Shown here: one piece after another, positions 1 through 18,028 of the stretch
Numbering within the stretch: the stretch's first letter is position 1
Layout of the letters: every line of letters starts with the position of its first letter
Made by a program: the position numbers and the translations under genes
Assembly: GCA_015039465.1 (NCBI GenBank)
Contig: MU129999.1
Location: 354,862-418,861 of the forward strand
Source: Phlegmacium glaucopus
Taxonomy: Eukaryota; Basidiomycota; Agaricomycetes; Agaricales; Cortinariaceae
Length of the DNA: 64,000 nucleotides
Direction: 5' to 3'
The notes under the pieces: generated by a model
What the model saw: only the letters and a program-made list of their open reading frames with translations
The model's database searches: none
What the model was told of the DNA's origin: nothing

Positions 1-823
1 TGCCCATACTCAGCACCGCTAGAGTCAGAGACCAATAAGTTGACCTTTGAGGGTGGTAGCAGGTTGGCAGCAGCCCGGCGTGCGCATCCCGTTGAGCAGT
101 TTGAGAAGGCATCCAAGGAAGAGTTTGTTTACCGTGTCTGTCCTTTTATTCTGCAACGTACCAGCTTTGCTAGGTTGTTGTCCCTGTTCTTTCCTTTGCA
201 AGTAGTAATTATCGTCGAGCTGACCTTTCGTCATACAGGAACTCACGGTTCTCATGGGAAACTATAATGAGAGCAGAGATTACCATCAATATCTGCGGAG
301 GAGTGCTGCTGCGCAGTTGAGATGGGTGCAAAGAACTAGCTCTTACCCGCCACTCCTTAGAAGTTGGAATGTCGGTTCCGTCAAGGTCCTTAGGGCTTTT
401 GAGTCTCCAGACTTCAGAAACTTGGTTGGAGAGTTAAGGATAGGTGCCTCGGGATGCATTCCAGTTCAGATCGGAGTCGCAACCAGGTCGCGCCGAAGCA
501 TTACCCAAATCAGGACAGCTTGAGCCCTGCACCGAGGCAAAGTCTAGCTCTATAAGAACATGACCCTTTTTTTTTACCTCAGAACCTTTTCCCCACTTCT
601 CTCCCAGTTTCTCGCTCCAGAAATCTCACTTTCAGCTTCCAACTGTCTTTTTTCGTCGCCCTCCCTTTACCCACGATTCCACTTATTTTGTCCAGACCAC
701 ATGTCGCCCTATCGTAAACCTCTGCCATCATTCACGCTCGTTCTTACATCTGGTCACCATTCCTATAGTCCAGCTACCATCCAACTGTGCTCTGCAATAC
801 CTCCAACCGCTCCAGAATTTTTG
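1..823. other. Region without a supported gene
   Basis: Short overlapping open frames occur on both strands but none has convincing splice sites or a recognisable domain. From about 560 the sequence becomes pyrimidine-rich and resembles the leader of the small gene starting at 824. About 40 nt of it (near 721-765) can be aligned to the equivalent leader of the second copy (near 4400-4445). Confidence 0.5.
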
Positions 824-1163
824 ATGGTACACATTTGACCAAACCTGTCATTTTCGTTGATTTTAACTCATTTATCTCCAGAAAACCATTGATTTACGCC
901 ACGATTCTACGGACAATGAATTCGTTGAGGTTCGTGACGAGAATGTAGATTCGCAGACCGTCTTCGAAGGAGAACCACCTGCGACCTTTGACCACGTAGC
1001 AGCGCAAACTAGTACTCGTTCCGTCAAAGTATGTATATTTTTAATCGTCAAGCATACCGTATTGAAACTGTTATCACAGAATCTTTTTTTCCTCATTCAC
1101 AAACTCGTAACTTTTAAATGGAAGTTTGCTGCTTGCAGGAACGGACCGAATGTTCCCCCTTGA
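824..1163 (+). CDS. Small duplicated gene, copy 1 (77 aa, unknown)
   Basis: The proposed structure has three exons: the ATG alone (824-826), 882-1028, and 1080-1163 with TGA. The first intron starts directly after the start codon (ATG then GTACAC) and ends TCCAG. The second starts GTATGT and ends CACAG. The product begins MKTIDLRHDSTDNE and is acidic and hydrophilic, with no signal peptide, membrane segment or known motif; the last exon is more basic and hydrophobic. The same layout recurs at 4519-4938, including the isolated ATG, the MKT start, a TV-containing middle and a VK or VTK just before the last intron. That repetition is the main support. Function is unknown, and C-termini of both copies lack a CaaX box, so these are not mating-pheromone precursors. 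Confidence 0.5.
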
Positions 1164-4100
1164 CTAGACTCTGCGGTCAACCCATATCTTCGACAATATT
1201 CTGTCGACGGCGGCCACGAGAGAAGCAAGGATATCTATATGTTAATAGTTGCCGATACCAATCTAGCTAACCGATCTAGTACCCAATCCCACCCTACACC
1301 ATAATCCTTCCCTTACAGATGTACCATATGTAACATAAGCAATATCTTGCTTGCGTTTGGATAATCTTGACCAGCTGCTAAGGTATGCTTTTTCCCCCTT
1401 GAAAGCTGCATGCTGATGAAGAATTTTGACCAGATTCATTTGTTTAACCAAGCCGTTGGACGATTTTGCAAGCTGTCCGTCGAGTAGAAGATATCATACA
1501 TTAATAATCAGTCGTTTTGACCATGTTCGGCCGCCTTTCCTCGAGAAGTGAATGTGAAATATGAATGGAATAACATTAGGTAGAGCCATCCTCATAGACG
1601 CTGCCATAGCGTTCATCATCCAGCACCTCCAAAGCGGGAGGTCGATTTGAAGCATTGAAAATTGAACAGTGGCGAATAAAGGCATTTGCGGCTGTGTCAC
1701 CTTAGATGTTTTCGCTGGACAACCTTTATTTCGAGGGAAAAATGTGCCGATGTGGAGAAGCTCTCCTCAGTCCTGATAGAATCTCTTTAACGTCTGCAAA
1801 TTGGAAGAGTGTCGTTTTGCTCACATTTTTGTTTGGTCTCAACTGCCGTTAGAAACTGTCGGAGAGCGAGACGTGACCAAACACTCAAACACCTTCAAAC
1901 GCTTTACTAGCAGTTAGGAGAAGGAAACACTTCAACAACATCCACGACAGTGTGAACTGAGTATGACGTCAGTCGTTTAAGCTTGGCATTTGTTGGTTAT
2001 CCAAGATATAGTTGTTTCAATCGGATTGGTTTTTTACTTAGGCCAATAATCAGCACCAGAAACGTAGATCATTAGCGTGGAGCTCTTGCTTTCTCCATAG
2101 TCAACCGAAGTTGGGAAGAGGTCGAGATTTCACCGTGGTATTTGGGTCAAAGGTTCAATTTGAAACTTGGGATCGAAGTTTGAAAGATGCGATCTCCGCG
2201 TCTGAGGCTTTCAATGAGAGTATGATATTTTGCGGCTGCAAGTCTGATCAAGATGTCAAGAGGCTTACCTCAGTGAATGAGTCTCCATTCTGGACGCAGG
2301 TAGACAAATACCAGGGGAGAGTCCTCACTTTGAGGATGATGTTGAGGATGCTGGAGACCTTATTGGAGGCTTCACAAAAACCAAGAAATGCCGGCCTCAG
2401 GCGTGTCCACACTGACCACATAAAACTAAGTTCCTTCGATAGACGCAGGTAGGTCCTTTCCAGTCGGCAAGCGGGCAGGCTGCTTGGAAACTAAGGCCAC
2501 AAAATCCATTGTCCAACGAACTGCCAGATGATCAAAAAATTGACGGCTACAAGGATTCTTCGGCCCTGCATTTTTTACGCGTTGGGAGTTTCTGAAGGAA
2601 AAAGAATGATATGATACGAAGGACGTCCTAGAAATACAAGACGAATATTATCAAAATTATTTCCCGTAAATCTGAGACGGTAGAAAGGAAGAACTAGAGA
2701 TTGCCACGCAGTAGGGACTGCGAGGCGGATGTAACTCGTTTGAGACACTGTGACCACAAGTGGCCTGTATGTAATCAACCACTGCAGGTCCATATCCAGT
2801 GACTCCCACTTTCTTGTATTGACCGTCGTCGTTCCATTATATGTGATTAGGGAGGGGCATATTAGGTCCTGTTAGAGTATCTGGGCTTCCCCTATGCCAC
2901 ACGTATGAGGAGAATTCTGTTGACAATCATCCAGAAAATACCCGTCACAACTGGACGACATATCTTGATCAGTCATTAGCCAACATTCACTCGCACTGGG
3001 ATTGACTAGTACGGATGTTGATTCCTATTCATTGGAGATTCTGATGGGGTGGAACGGCCAGGCCAAACCACGCAACAATCCAGCTAAAGCCAGTGGTTCA
3101 CCGCTGACATCCTTGAGGCGTCTTCTGGGCCATCGTAACTCGGATGTTAATTTCTTCCAACGCAGCTGCCAGTTAGGATGATCGCCGACGATTCGCCGTC
3201 TGGGACTCGAAGAATGTCGCATATCTCAAGCAGAAAAATCCGACTCAAACGCCAGTCGGTGAGTCTTTCTTTCAAATTCATTTCTCTCGGACTTTCTTTG
3301 GTCTTCCGCAACTTGGGTATCCTGAAAGACTTTGGGTCCCCTGCTGTATCTTGCTGGCCATGTTCTTTGCTCCCTTTTTGCTTTTTGGGGCAGTGATAGC
3401 TTGATAACATCTGGCTCTCCCGGCGCCGGAAGCTCCCCAGGTTTGCACCTCACCTCAATAGCATTATTTTTTTTCGTTGAAAATCATCAATACGTGGTCC
3501 AAAGATAGATGATGCTCACTGACTCGCCATAGTGTGACTGTGATAATGTCACATGTATGTGGTGCGGCTCATCGAGTACGACAATTTGGAAGCAGCTAGA
3601 GGCACCGGTGGACATATTATAGGGAGCGGAATCATCCCACTTGTGTTGTGAAGCATGGTTAGGGATGCATCAATTGGAATAACCCCGCGGTTGTTGGAAC
3701 ATAGTCTAGCCAGGGTCCAGGATGAGATGGGTTCCTCGAGGCTTGAGTCTGGTTGCTACCAGCATGGGTGGGAAAGCGCAGCCCCTTATATTGAGACGAA
3801 CAGGCTGTTCATCTGGCCTTCTATCATGACCCTGTCGCATTCTAGGGTGGATAGACCACTCATCTCCGTTGTTTTTATTTGCAATTGCAAGATGTGGCTG
3901 ACTAGTCCTGACTGCGGCAGGGGAAAGCAAGGGAAAGACCTATTGATCATGATGGCTTTTGATTCGCGAAGGGTCAGGCTGAATGATACAGTCTGAATGA
4001 TACTATCTGCGGGATGAGGGAAGGATATTATCGAGGTACTTGATTTTCAATAGATCAATACCTTTCGCTAAATTGTCCGTCAAAGTTTTCCATTCGTAGC

Positions 4101-4518
4101 CTTTCGATTACTTGTTGAACAGAGGGCGTCTAGGCCGCCAATTATTTCAGTTCACTGATAGACGGAAGGGGCATGTATGGAGATGAAACCGTTGTTTTCA
4201 GTGCATAGTCGCGTCAAGGCATTACTCAATCGAGGATGGTTTTTTTTCGTCTGATTGGCAAACATTGTTTCAAAGAAGCTCCTTTCAGCTGAGGGTTCTC
4301 TTTCCATACATCCTCCCAGCCTCATTTCGGGTATTTTGGCACTTGTGCTCTTTTACCACATCCAATTCCCTCGTTTTTCTATGGCACATTCGCACATCCG
4401 ACTACCGTCTTTCAGTCTCGTCCTTACATCTAGCTGGCATTCTTTACACGGATATCCAACCGCTGGCTTTGATCCTTGCGCCTCACACACAATGCTTCCA
4501 TTTGTCGTCGACCACTTA
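1164..4518. other. Long stretch without a supported gene
   Basis: Several open frames of 60-110 codons occur (for example 2111-2452 on + and 2575-2793 on -), but none shows a known domain, and I could not join them into a convincing spliced gene. The region may hold decayed genes or mobile-element relics. The final part, from about 4250, resembles the leader of the first small gene. Confidence 0.4.
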
Positions 4519-4938
4519 ATGGTAATTACGCCGTTTTTGTGTGGCAGATGTCATGAGCGCTAACCTTTCTTAACTCTAGAAAACCAACGAACTAGGTGGT
4601 GAGCCAGCGGACGCCAATCTGCCGATGGCCTATTTAGACGAGGCTGTGAGTTGGGTATCTTCTGGTGGATTGTCAACAGACTCATACACGCTTTGTGTCG
4701 CACAGACTGTACAAGTTGGCCATGGGGACACCATCCTAAAGGAGGAAGAACTCTCAACTACTCACGGTACAAAAAAAGACACTGTTAGTGTCACCAAGGT
4801 ATGTGCATGCCTTAAATTTAGAACACACGTCCGTCTTTATAATCAATTTACTCGCAGCAACATATCTTGACAGCCATTCATTCCCTCAAAAAGAAACTGT
4901 CTGGAATGACTAAATCCTCTACGCGCCGAATGTTTTAA
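4519..4938 (+). CDS. Small duplicated gene, copy 2 (80 aa, unknown)
   Basis: Exons are 4519-4521 (ATG only), 4580-4645, 4706-4798 and 4858-4938, with GT...AG borders. The 60-nt intron at 4646-4705 (GTGAGT...CACAG) is a multiple of three and open, so retaining it would add 20 residues (100 aa). Removing it gives 80 aa, close to the 77 aa of copy 1 at 824-1163, which argues it is spliced. The protein begins MKTNELGGEPADAN and ends in a basic tail (KSSTRRMF). Both copies lie on the same strand about 3.7 kb apart and share the intron after the start codon and the intron after a lysine codon. Divergence between them is high, so the duplication is old or the genes evolve fast. No function can be assigned. 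Confidence 0.5.
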
Positions 4939-5319
4939 TCTATCTGTCTTCCCACTCAAGTAGTCTTGTGGCTCTCAGAGTCTCACCAAAACAGACAACG
5001 TCCATCTTGGGCTCTGAACTTAGCGGACGATTTATGTCTTCTGTACCAGTAATAGATCCAAGAGTAGAATTCGTAGAGTCGTTATTGTACACATGCTTTT
5101 GCGAAAATTACATTTGCCTTTTTTTCTCTTGCACTTGGCACCTTGGTTGGCGCCGGTGACCGTTTCCTTACAAGTATACGGTTGAACTTATATTATAAGT
5201 GTCCTTAGAAAAAGACACGTAATATGGTCTGACTAAGGGAGACTAGGTTGGTTCACACTGGTGTTTACGTAATCAGAAAATCTAGCAAGTCTGGTGACGG
5301 TAGTACTTTGGTAGTACTT

Positions 5320-7236
5320 ATGATGAACAGCTCTTCAACGACACTGGCGCCGCTCTTCGGTTTCTTGGAATACACCCTTACAACTGCTCAAACTACTTTT
5401 GACAAACTCCCTGGCTCAGCCGTCATCCAGCGATATGTGAAAAGTTCACACCAGAACGATCCAGGAAGGACTATTCTGGAACTTATTCTTGTCGTATTTG
5501 CCATTCGAACTTTATTACAGTCGCGCACAAGAGCAGAAAAAAGCGGGAAACATTTCATTCAGTTCACCGGAAACGTATGTATATATTAATTGATTAACTG
5601 TTCAACCCGGGCGAATTTACAATTTTGTTTCTCCTTTCTTCAGGAAATAGATGATTTGGTCGATGAATGGATACCAGAGCCTCTGGCTCAACCCTTGTCG
5701 GCAATAGAACAATCTGATTTAGCAGCTGTACCAATCATAGCTGGCCCAAATGGCCCCAAACCCAAGTTGGTCTCTACAGGGAAGACAGCTGTCAATCTCG
5801 CCAGCTACAATTTTACTGGTCTCTCTGGTAACGAACACATCAAACAGCGAGCTGTAGAAATCTTGCGCAAGTACGGTCTGGGGAGCTGTGGGCCTCCAGG
5901 TTTCTACGGGACACTTGGTAAACTACTCCTTTCTTGTTCCAACTTTAATAGGAGCTAACTCTCCGCTTACAGATGTTCATATGGATCTGGAGAACGATAT
6001 TGCAGACTTCCTCGGTGCTGAATCTGCCATTCTATATTCACAAGGCTTTTCCACCATTTCTTCGGTCATTCCTGCATTCTGCAAACGTGGGGATATCATT
6101 GTCGCCGACCGTGGAGTGAACTTTGCCATCCAAAAGGGAATTCAAATATCTAGGTCTACCGTTCGATGGTTTGACCATAATGATTTGAATAGTCTTGAGG
6201 AAGTCCTTGTTGCGGTTGAGAAGGAAAGAAAGAAACGTCGAGGGCCCTTGACTCGCAGATTCATCGTTACTGAGGGAATCTTTCAGAAAGATGGTGCAAT
6301 GGTAGATTTGCCCAAATTGGTTCGTGATAAAAATATTTCTTGTGTCAACAACTTTTAAAACTTCTGATCCTTCTTCAGATTGAGCTCAAATTAAAGTATA
6401 AATATCGTTTGGTGCTCGACGAGAGCTTCTCGTTTGGTACTGTCGGAAGGACCGGACGCGGTTTGACCGAACTTTATAATGTTCCTGTAAGTCCTCACAC
6501 AAGCCTATTTTATCCTAATCTCAACTTCAAAACGAAAGGCTTCCAAAGTTGACATGCTTCTTGGATCTATTGCTATCGGCCTTTGCTCATCTGGAGGTTT
6601 CTGTGCTGGTTCTCGAAACATCATTGACCACCAGGTTTGTTTTGTTACATTGAAATGTGGAAATCAAATTTCTCATCCTTTTCTTCAATTTTCCTACAGC
6701 GTATCAATGGACCTTCCTTCGTTTTCTCAGCTTCTCTACCTGCTCTTCTCGCCGTTAGCGCCTCTGAAGGTATTAACATCTTCCGTAACACCCCATCCAT
6801 ATTCGAAACTCTCCAAGAGAACGTCTGTGCTGCCCGTGCCATCCTGGATCGTCTTGATTGCATCACTATCCCTTCTCACCCTGCTTCTCCTATTATCCAC
6901 ATCTACGCCCGTCAACAATCACCATCTTTCTTACATCCTTCTTCTGCTTTGATGTCTCCGTCCAAATATCCGCAGCATTCTGCTGCATCTACGAAAGATG
7001 CGGGACGAGAATCGGATTATGATGCAGAGGAGAGGGCGTTGCAAGATGTTGTAGAGGAGACATTGGCTCAGGGTGTTATTGTGACTAGGGCCAAGAGATT
7101 GAAGGGACAGGAGATGATGGAGACAAGACCAAGTATTCGTTTAGCTATGACGAGTGCGTTATCGAAGAAGGAGACAGAGAAGGCGGTGGGTGTGCTTAAA
7201 GCTGTGCTTGTCAAGGTGTTGGGAAAGAAACGATGA
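5320..7236 (+). CDS. LCB1: Serine palmitoyltransferase subunit 1 (LCB1/SPTLC1)
   Basis: Six exons join cleanly: 5320-5574, 5644-5917, 5973-6319, 6379-6486, 6539-6634 and 6700-7236, giving 538 aa, a usual LCB1 length. Serine palmitoyltransferase condenses serine with palmitoyl-CoA, the first step of sphingolipid synthesis, in the ER membrane; LCB1 pairs with the catalytic subunit LCB2. Visible marks are a hydrophobic N-terminal stretch ([15 protein letters not shown]), the alpha-oxoamine synthase segment [30 protein letters not shown], and [18 protein letters not shown]. In the region where LCB2 carries the PLP-binding lysine this protein reads [11 protein letters not shown], with no lysine, as expected for the non-catalytic LCB1. 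The start is the first ATG of an ATG-ATG pair. A serine-rich, low-complexity insert (about residues 420-450) precedes the C-terminal domain. Confidence 0.93.
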
Positions 7237-7478
7237 AACATACATTCATGACACTCTGCTCCCACCAAGTATCATATTATTACCTGTCAATAAACATGGT
7301 AAAACACCTTATGAATATTACTATTATTTTAAGCAATGAATTGGAGAATGCTATTTACAGAGATATTTTGAACACTCTTGATGGCTAAGAATAAGGGTGG
7401 TGGAAGGCAAATAATCATTAGGCTGCTAACAAATTCTGACATTTCTCAGAGACAACATCCCGAGCCAGGGCCCTAAGA

Positions 7479-9045
7479 TCAGCTATGGTTGAAGGGTCCA
7501 TTGTTCCTGTGAATTCAGAAAAGCGTGGAATGGAATGGACACTAGAGATGATGAGTGGCTCTGGTCTGTCAAAGCAAGAAGGCAGAAACTTACCTTTTGG
7601 TCAGCAATTCTAATGCTTCATTAGAATTCCTCTCCATGTCTTGAATAGTAGTTGGTTTTTCAGCAAACTTGGCACAACACTCTTCAGCCAACTTGAGTGC
7701 TGACTCCCACACTGAGGTTGATTTCTGCCTCTGCCCTGGTCTTGCCTGGGAGGATGATGTTGATGCCTGCAAATAGTCAATTTCAGTTACCCTAACAATT
7801 GACAGTCTGAAGCTTACTTACCTTTGGTACATTTTTAGAGCCAGACAACTGATCTGTAGGTGCTGAGCCTTCAGGGGAAAACTAGGAAAAATATCAATCA
7901 TAATTGCAATGTAAAATAAACTAACTGACATCATCATTGGCAGCCCTGTTGTTGCTTTTTATAACAATTGCATGCAGACCATCAACAAAGGCAGACAGGA
8001 TGAGGCCAAATATCTTGTTTGTAACTAATCACAGTCAATGCATCAGCTTCAAGCAGCTCACAGTTGCATGAAGCCAAGCACATACCATCAATCATATCCA
8101 AAGCAAATGTCCACCTCTTGTTATCAACAACAAAAATTTGGTCTAAACAGAACTTCTTGCTTTGGGGATCATAAGAATAAAACTTAAAATAAGTCAGATC
8201 TGTGAGAAGCCCATAGACACGTAACCCAGCAAAATCAGCTTGCTCATTTATAGAGGCAGCCGCTGGGTGATGGATTAGTATATTTCAAACACCTCCTGAC
8301 TCCTGAGACACATACATAGTAACTCCAGAAATAGTTCAGCCAAATTGTTGGGGGAGAGGAATTCATGTTTCAGCTCCATGATGAAAAAGAGAACACCGCC
8401 AATCATGATAACCTACTTGATGTTTAAACTTTAATCCAGAAAGCCAGACATTATTAGGCCAAGAGCTTACCTCATGTTCAACTTGACCACCAGTCGAGTA
8501 TTTTGTTTCTGGCATGGTTTGCTCTGGCTTGTCGTTTATTCGGCCATGAAAAAGCGCCAGAATGGGAATGATATACTGTGTTACAATGTGGGGTCAGAAA
8601 TCACAAATGGCTTGGCTTACTGCTGACTTACTGGATCTAAAATTCTGATTCGAGCCTCCTCTCTTGTCTGATCGGACTTTTCTCGATAAACATCTTGTGT
8701 ACGCCAAGAATTCTCAAAAATAGCTTCGTGAAAAGAGGGTGGAAGCCAGTAAGAGGGGGTAGCAAAATGTCGGAGAACCGGGTGTTCGGGATCCAGGGGC
8801 GGCCGGAGTTCTTTTGCAAAGCCAGCCCATCGAGCGGCAGAAAAGGATGGTAGAGCGCTTCGAGCTCTTTTGATAGCAGTATTTGAGATCCTGCTTCGGT
8901 TGACAAGATCGCCTAAGACAAGAGCAAGATCATCTTTTTCTAGCGCAAGAAGTTCATCGATCCAGCCTCTGTCTAAGTTAACTGATTGTATAGCATTTTC
9001 AAGCTCGACCAACTTTCGTTTGCTGCCTCGTAGTGCTGGGGGCAT
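7479..9045 (-). CDS. PD-(D/E)XK nuclease-like protein of the agaricomycete family
   Basis: The start ATG at 9045 gives MPPALRGSKRKLVELE. The protein runs through about seven exons with GT...AG introns of 50-90 nt. An N-terminal helical region is followed by IRILDP, then YIIPILALFHGRIND, then GGVLFFIMELKHEFL, where ELK fits the E-x-K part of a PD-(D/E)XK active site. Next comes VYGLLTDLTYFKFYSYD and a serine/glutamine-rich C-terminus. This order matches a gene family I know to be expanded in mushroom genomes and usually described as restriction-endonuclease-like; catalytic activity is inferred, not shown. The last splice gives a stop at 7479-7481, but the alternative frame downstream (MDPSTIADLRALARD, to a TAA at 7418) looks more natural, so a 1-nt frameshift or mis-called splice near 7600 is possible. 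The gene abuts the VPS27 fragment starting at 9064. Confidence 0.6.
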
Positions 9046-9063
9046 GGTTGGAGGGAGACAGTA

Positions 9064-9719
9064 GCGACTGCGCCGGTTCAAGGGTATTAGTCATCATCAG
9101 CATAAGTTTCAGGTCTAACTAACTCTCCGTTAGTAAATGGCTTCTCTAGGCGCGTGGATTTGGGTACATCCCAACTCGATGATGCTGTTGGTGAGTAGAG
9201 GGTTTCAGGTATACATCGTCAATGTCACCCTAATGTCCGACGATTCAGACAAGGCAACGTCAGAATTGCTGCCAGCTGGGGGCGAAGACATTGCTTTAAA
9301 CCTCGAAATATGTGATCAAATTTGTTCAAAATCCGTTCCAGCAAAAGATGCCATGCGTGCTTTTACGTAAGCGGCGTCTCAACCACAAGAATCCGAATGT
9401 TGGCCCTGTAAGCCTGCCCTAGCTATAGCATTACTCTCTAATAATGATTCGTTGCAGTTAACGGATATTTGTATCAAGAATGGAGGCGATCCCTTTCTTG
9501 CAGAGATTGCTTCACGAGAATTCATAGATAATCTCGTCTCCATCCTCAAGGTCCCCGCTCTAAATCACGATGTCAAGAGTCAAGACCAATATACTACGAT
9601 TGATACAAAACTGGAGTATAGCATTTGAAGGCAAACCGGCTTTGAACTATGTTGGACAGGTGTACAAGACATTGATCACTGAAGGTAAGACAAAAATCGT
9701 CTTACGATTTTTATGCACA
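9064..9719 (+). pseudogene. VPS27 5' fragment (partial duplicate)
   Basis: This 656-bp block is nearly identical to the reverse complement of about 33242-33907, covering the upstream region, start codon and VHS-domain exons of the intact VPS27 gene. The introns are kept, so it is a DNA-level copy and not a retrocopy. Compared with the source it has lost a G in exon 1 (GATTTGGGTACATCC against GATTTGGGGTACATCC). It has an altered stretch ending the frame after MRAF, and a deletion at the end of the next exon (GTTGGCCCTG). The similarity stops abruptly at 9719. No complete VHS protein can be made from it. Confidence 0.9.
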
Positions 9720-10582
9720 CTAGATGCCGAAAGCTTTCCCACGATTTCTGGGGGCTCTTGCGTTCGGTGTCGTTTTGCCGAGGTGTATGTTTTGAAGGGA
9801 AAGATATATCTCAATCGTAGAGGCTTCCTGCCAGACGCCCATCAGTCTTTGTTGGGGGTGCACCGTGACAGCTTGTTTTCCTTGTTAGAAGGGTTTGGAT
9901 CCACCATTGAAAGAGCCTCCTGACATGCAAAATACAAAGGCTTCATCATTATGAAAATGCTGGATAGTGGCAAGGGCAATGGGTCCCAATGTTGCCCTCA
10001 TAATGCCTGCTTTTGATCCCAATGAGATGTCCATGGGCGGAAAAAATAAAAATAGATTGCCTTTTTTTTAATTTTTTTTAGGATGTCACGCATCGGAAGC
10101 TGGGTTCAGTCTGCCCAAGAGCGTTAAAGGTTAAACGTCAAGCGCTAAGCAGTAACCAGGGTATCTATCCACCACCGGGAAGAAGACTTGTTTATCCTGC
10201 GACCACCAGATATATGACACTCTAGAGCAAAGGAACCTTTGTAATCGTCCCAAATTCGAGGCTGCGCCTGTTGAAAAAGCTTGAACTGTAGTGCTAGATA
10301 TGTTGAACGTGGATAAAACACTACTGTTATCTATATACCGTGCAACGCATGTTAGCCACTGCATATCCATATCTCCTTGAGGTGCAGATTTTCACAATGG
10401 TTGAATGAAACCTGTTGAAGCTTGAAATTTTGAAACCTTAAAAGGACGAGGCAAAGTAGAAACATTTCAAAAAAAAGTCTGTACTAATATTCTACAAAAT
10501 GACTCAGAAGAGGGTAGATAATTATGCATGTAGGACTGAGCACAGGAGATCGAAAACTATTATGTATGGGGCCTTTTATTTT
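9720..10582. other. Region without a supported gene
   Basis: After the VPS27 similarity ends, the sequence contains only short open frames (for example 10131-10370 on -) and a T/A-rich tract near 10066-10080. I recognise nothing in it. The last part is the 3' flank of RPB1. Confidence 0.5.
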
Positions 10583-17283
<6,701 letters not shown>

Positions 17284-18028
17284 GGTGAATTGCAGACAGG
17301 TAGTAGTCGCGGTTGGGGTAAGAAATATGACAGTAAACCCGAGATTCTATAACAAAAAGGATCCAGAGACGTATTAAAGCGTATATATAAGCGAGAGCGT
17401 GGTCCGGAAAGGTTTTAAAATGTTTTCGTTGAGGGGGGTTGTATGGGTGAGGTAAGGAGGGAAAAAGGCTTCAAAGAGGCAGAAAACGCAATGAAACGTG
17501 CTGCCGAAGCCTAAAAGAAGCAGCTTGATGTCAATAGACTGATTAAGCCACAGAAGAAGATGGTATTGGAGGTCCAGGAGACGATGATGAAGACTTGGGT
17601 GGCAGTTCGAGGACAACCAACGATGCAGACTCCTACATTTCGACTCCGCTAGAAGTCGGCTCCGCTCAGACCTGTGAGCACCGTCACAAGTGTCACAAAT
17701 TAAACAATGGCACCTCTTTCTGGTTTGTAATGACTCGCCGGAGCCAATCTGGCTCGGAGGGTTCTCTTCAACCCTTCATTGTGACAGGTTTGCTTGGATC
17801 AGAGTCTACCTGTATTACTTCAGGGTAGAAAAGATGAAAATATATAAAATGTAACGGAAACCTTTTCTATGTATGAGGCAAGTATTGAGCAAAGCAAGAC
17901 CGATATTCTACACCGACTCTGGGCAACCCATTTGAAATGCCTGACCATGTATTAATAAGTATACGTTGTTAACTACAGAGATGACATCATTTCCAAGATT
18001 TCGAGCTTCGTGATTGACGACGACATCT
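17284..18028. other. Intergenic region upstream of RPB1
   Basis: This contains the RPB1 5' flank and, from about 17640, the 3' flank of the RUS-family gene. Only short open frames are present. I saw no convincing TATA box or other regulatory motif. Confidence 0.5.

Noticed and set aside
824..4938. Idea that the small tandem genes are mating pheromone precursors
   Set aside because: Neither product ends in a CaaX box (ends are NVPP and RRMF) and no pheromone receptor gene is in the window.
9064..9719. VPS27 copy as a retroposed gene
   Set aside because: The introns are present and there is no poly(A) tail, so it is a DNA-level duplication.
7418..9719. Helitron capture of the VPS27 fragment
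   Set aside because: I saw no clear CTRR end with a preceding hairpin or a Rep/helicase gene. It remains untested rather than excluded.
9064..9923. VPS27 copy as a functional short VHS protein
   Set aside because: Frame breaks occur in exon 1 and after MRAF, and the exon end is deleted.
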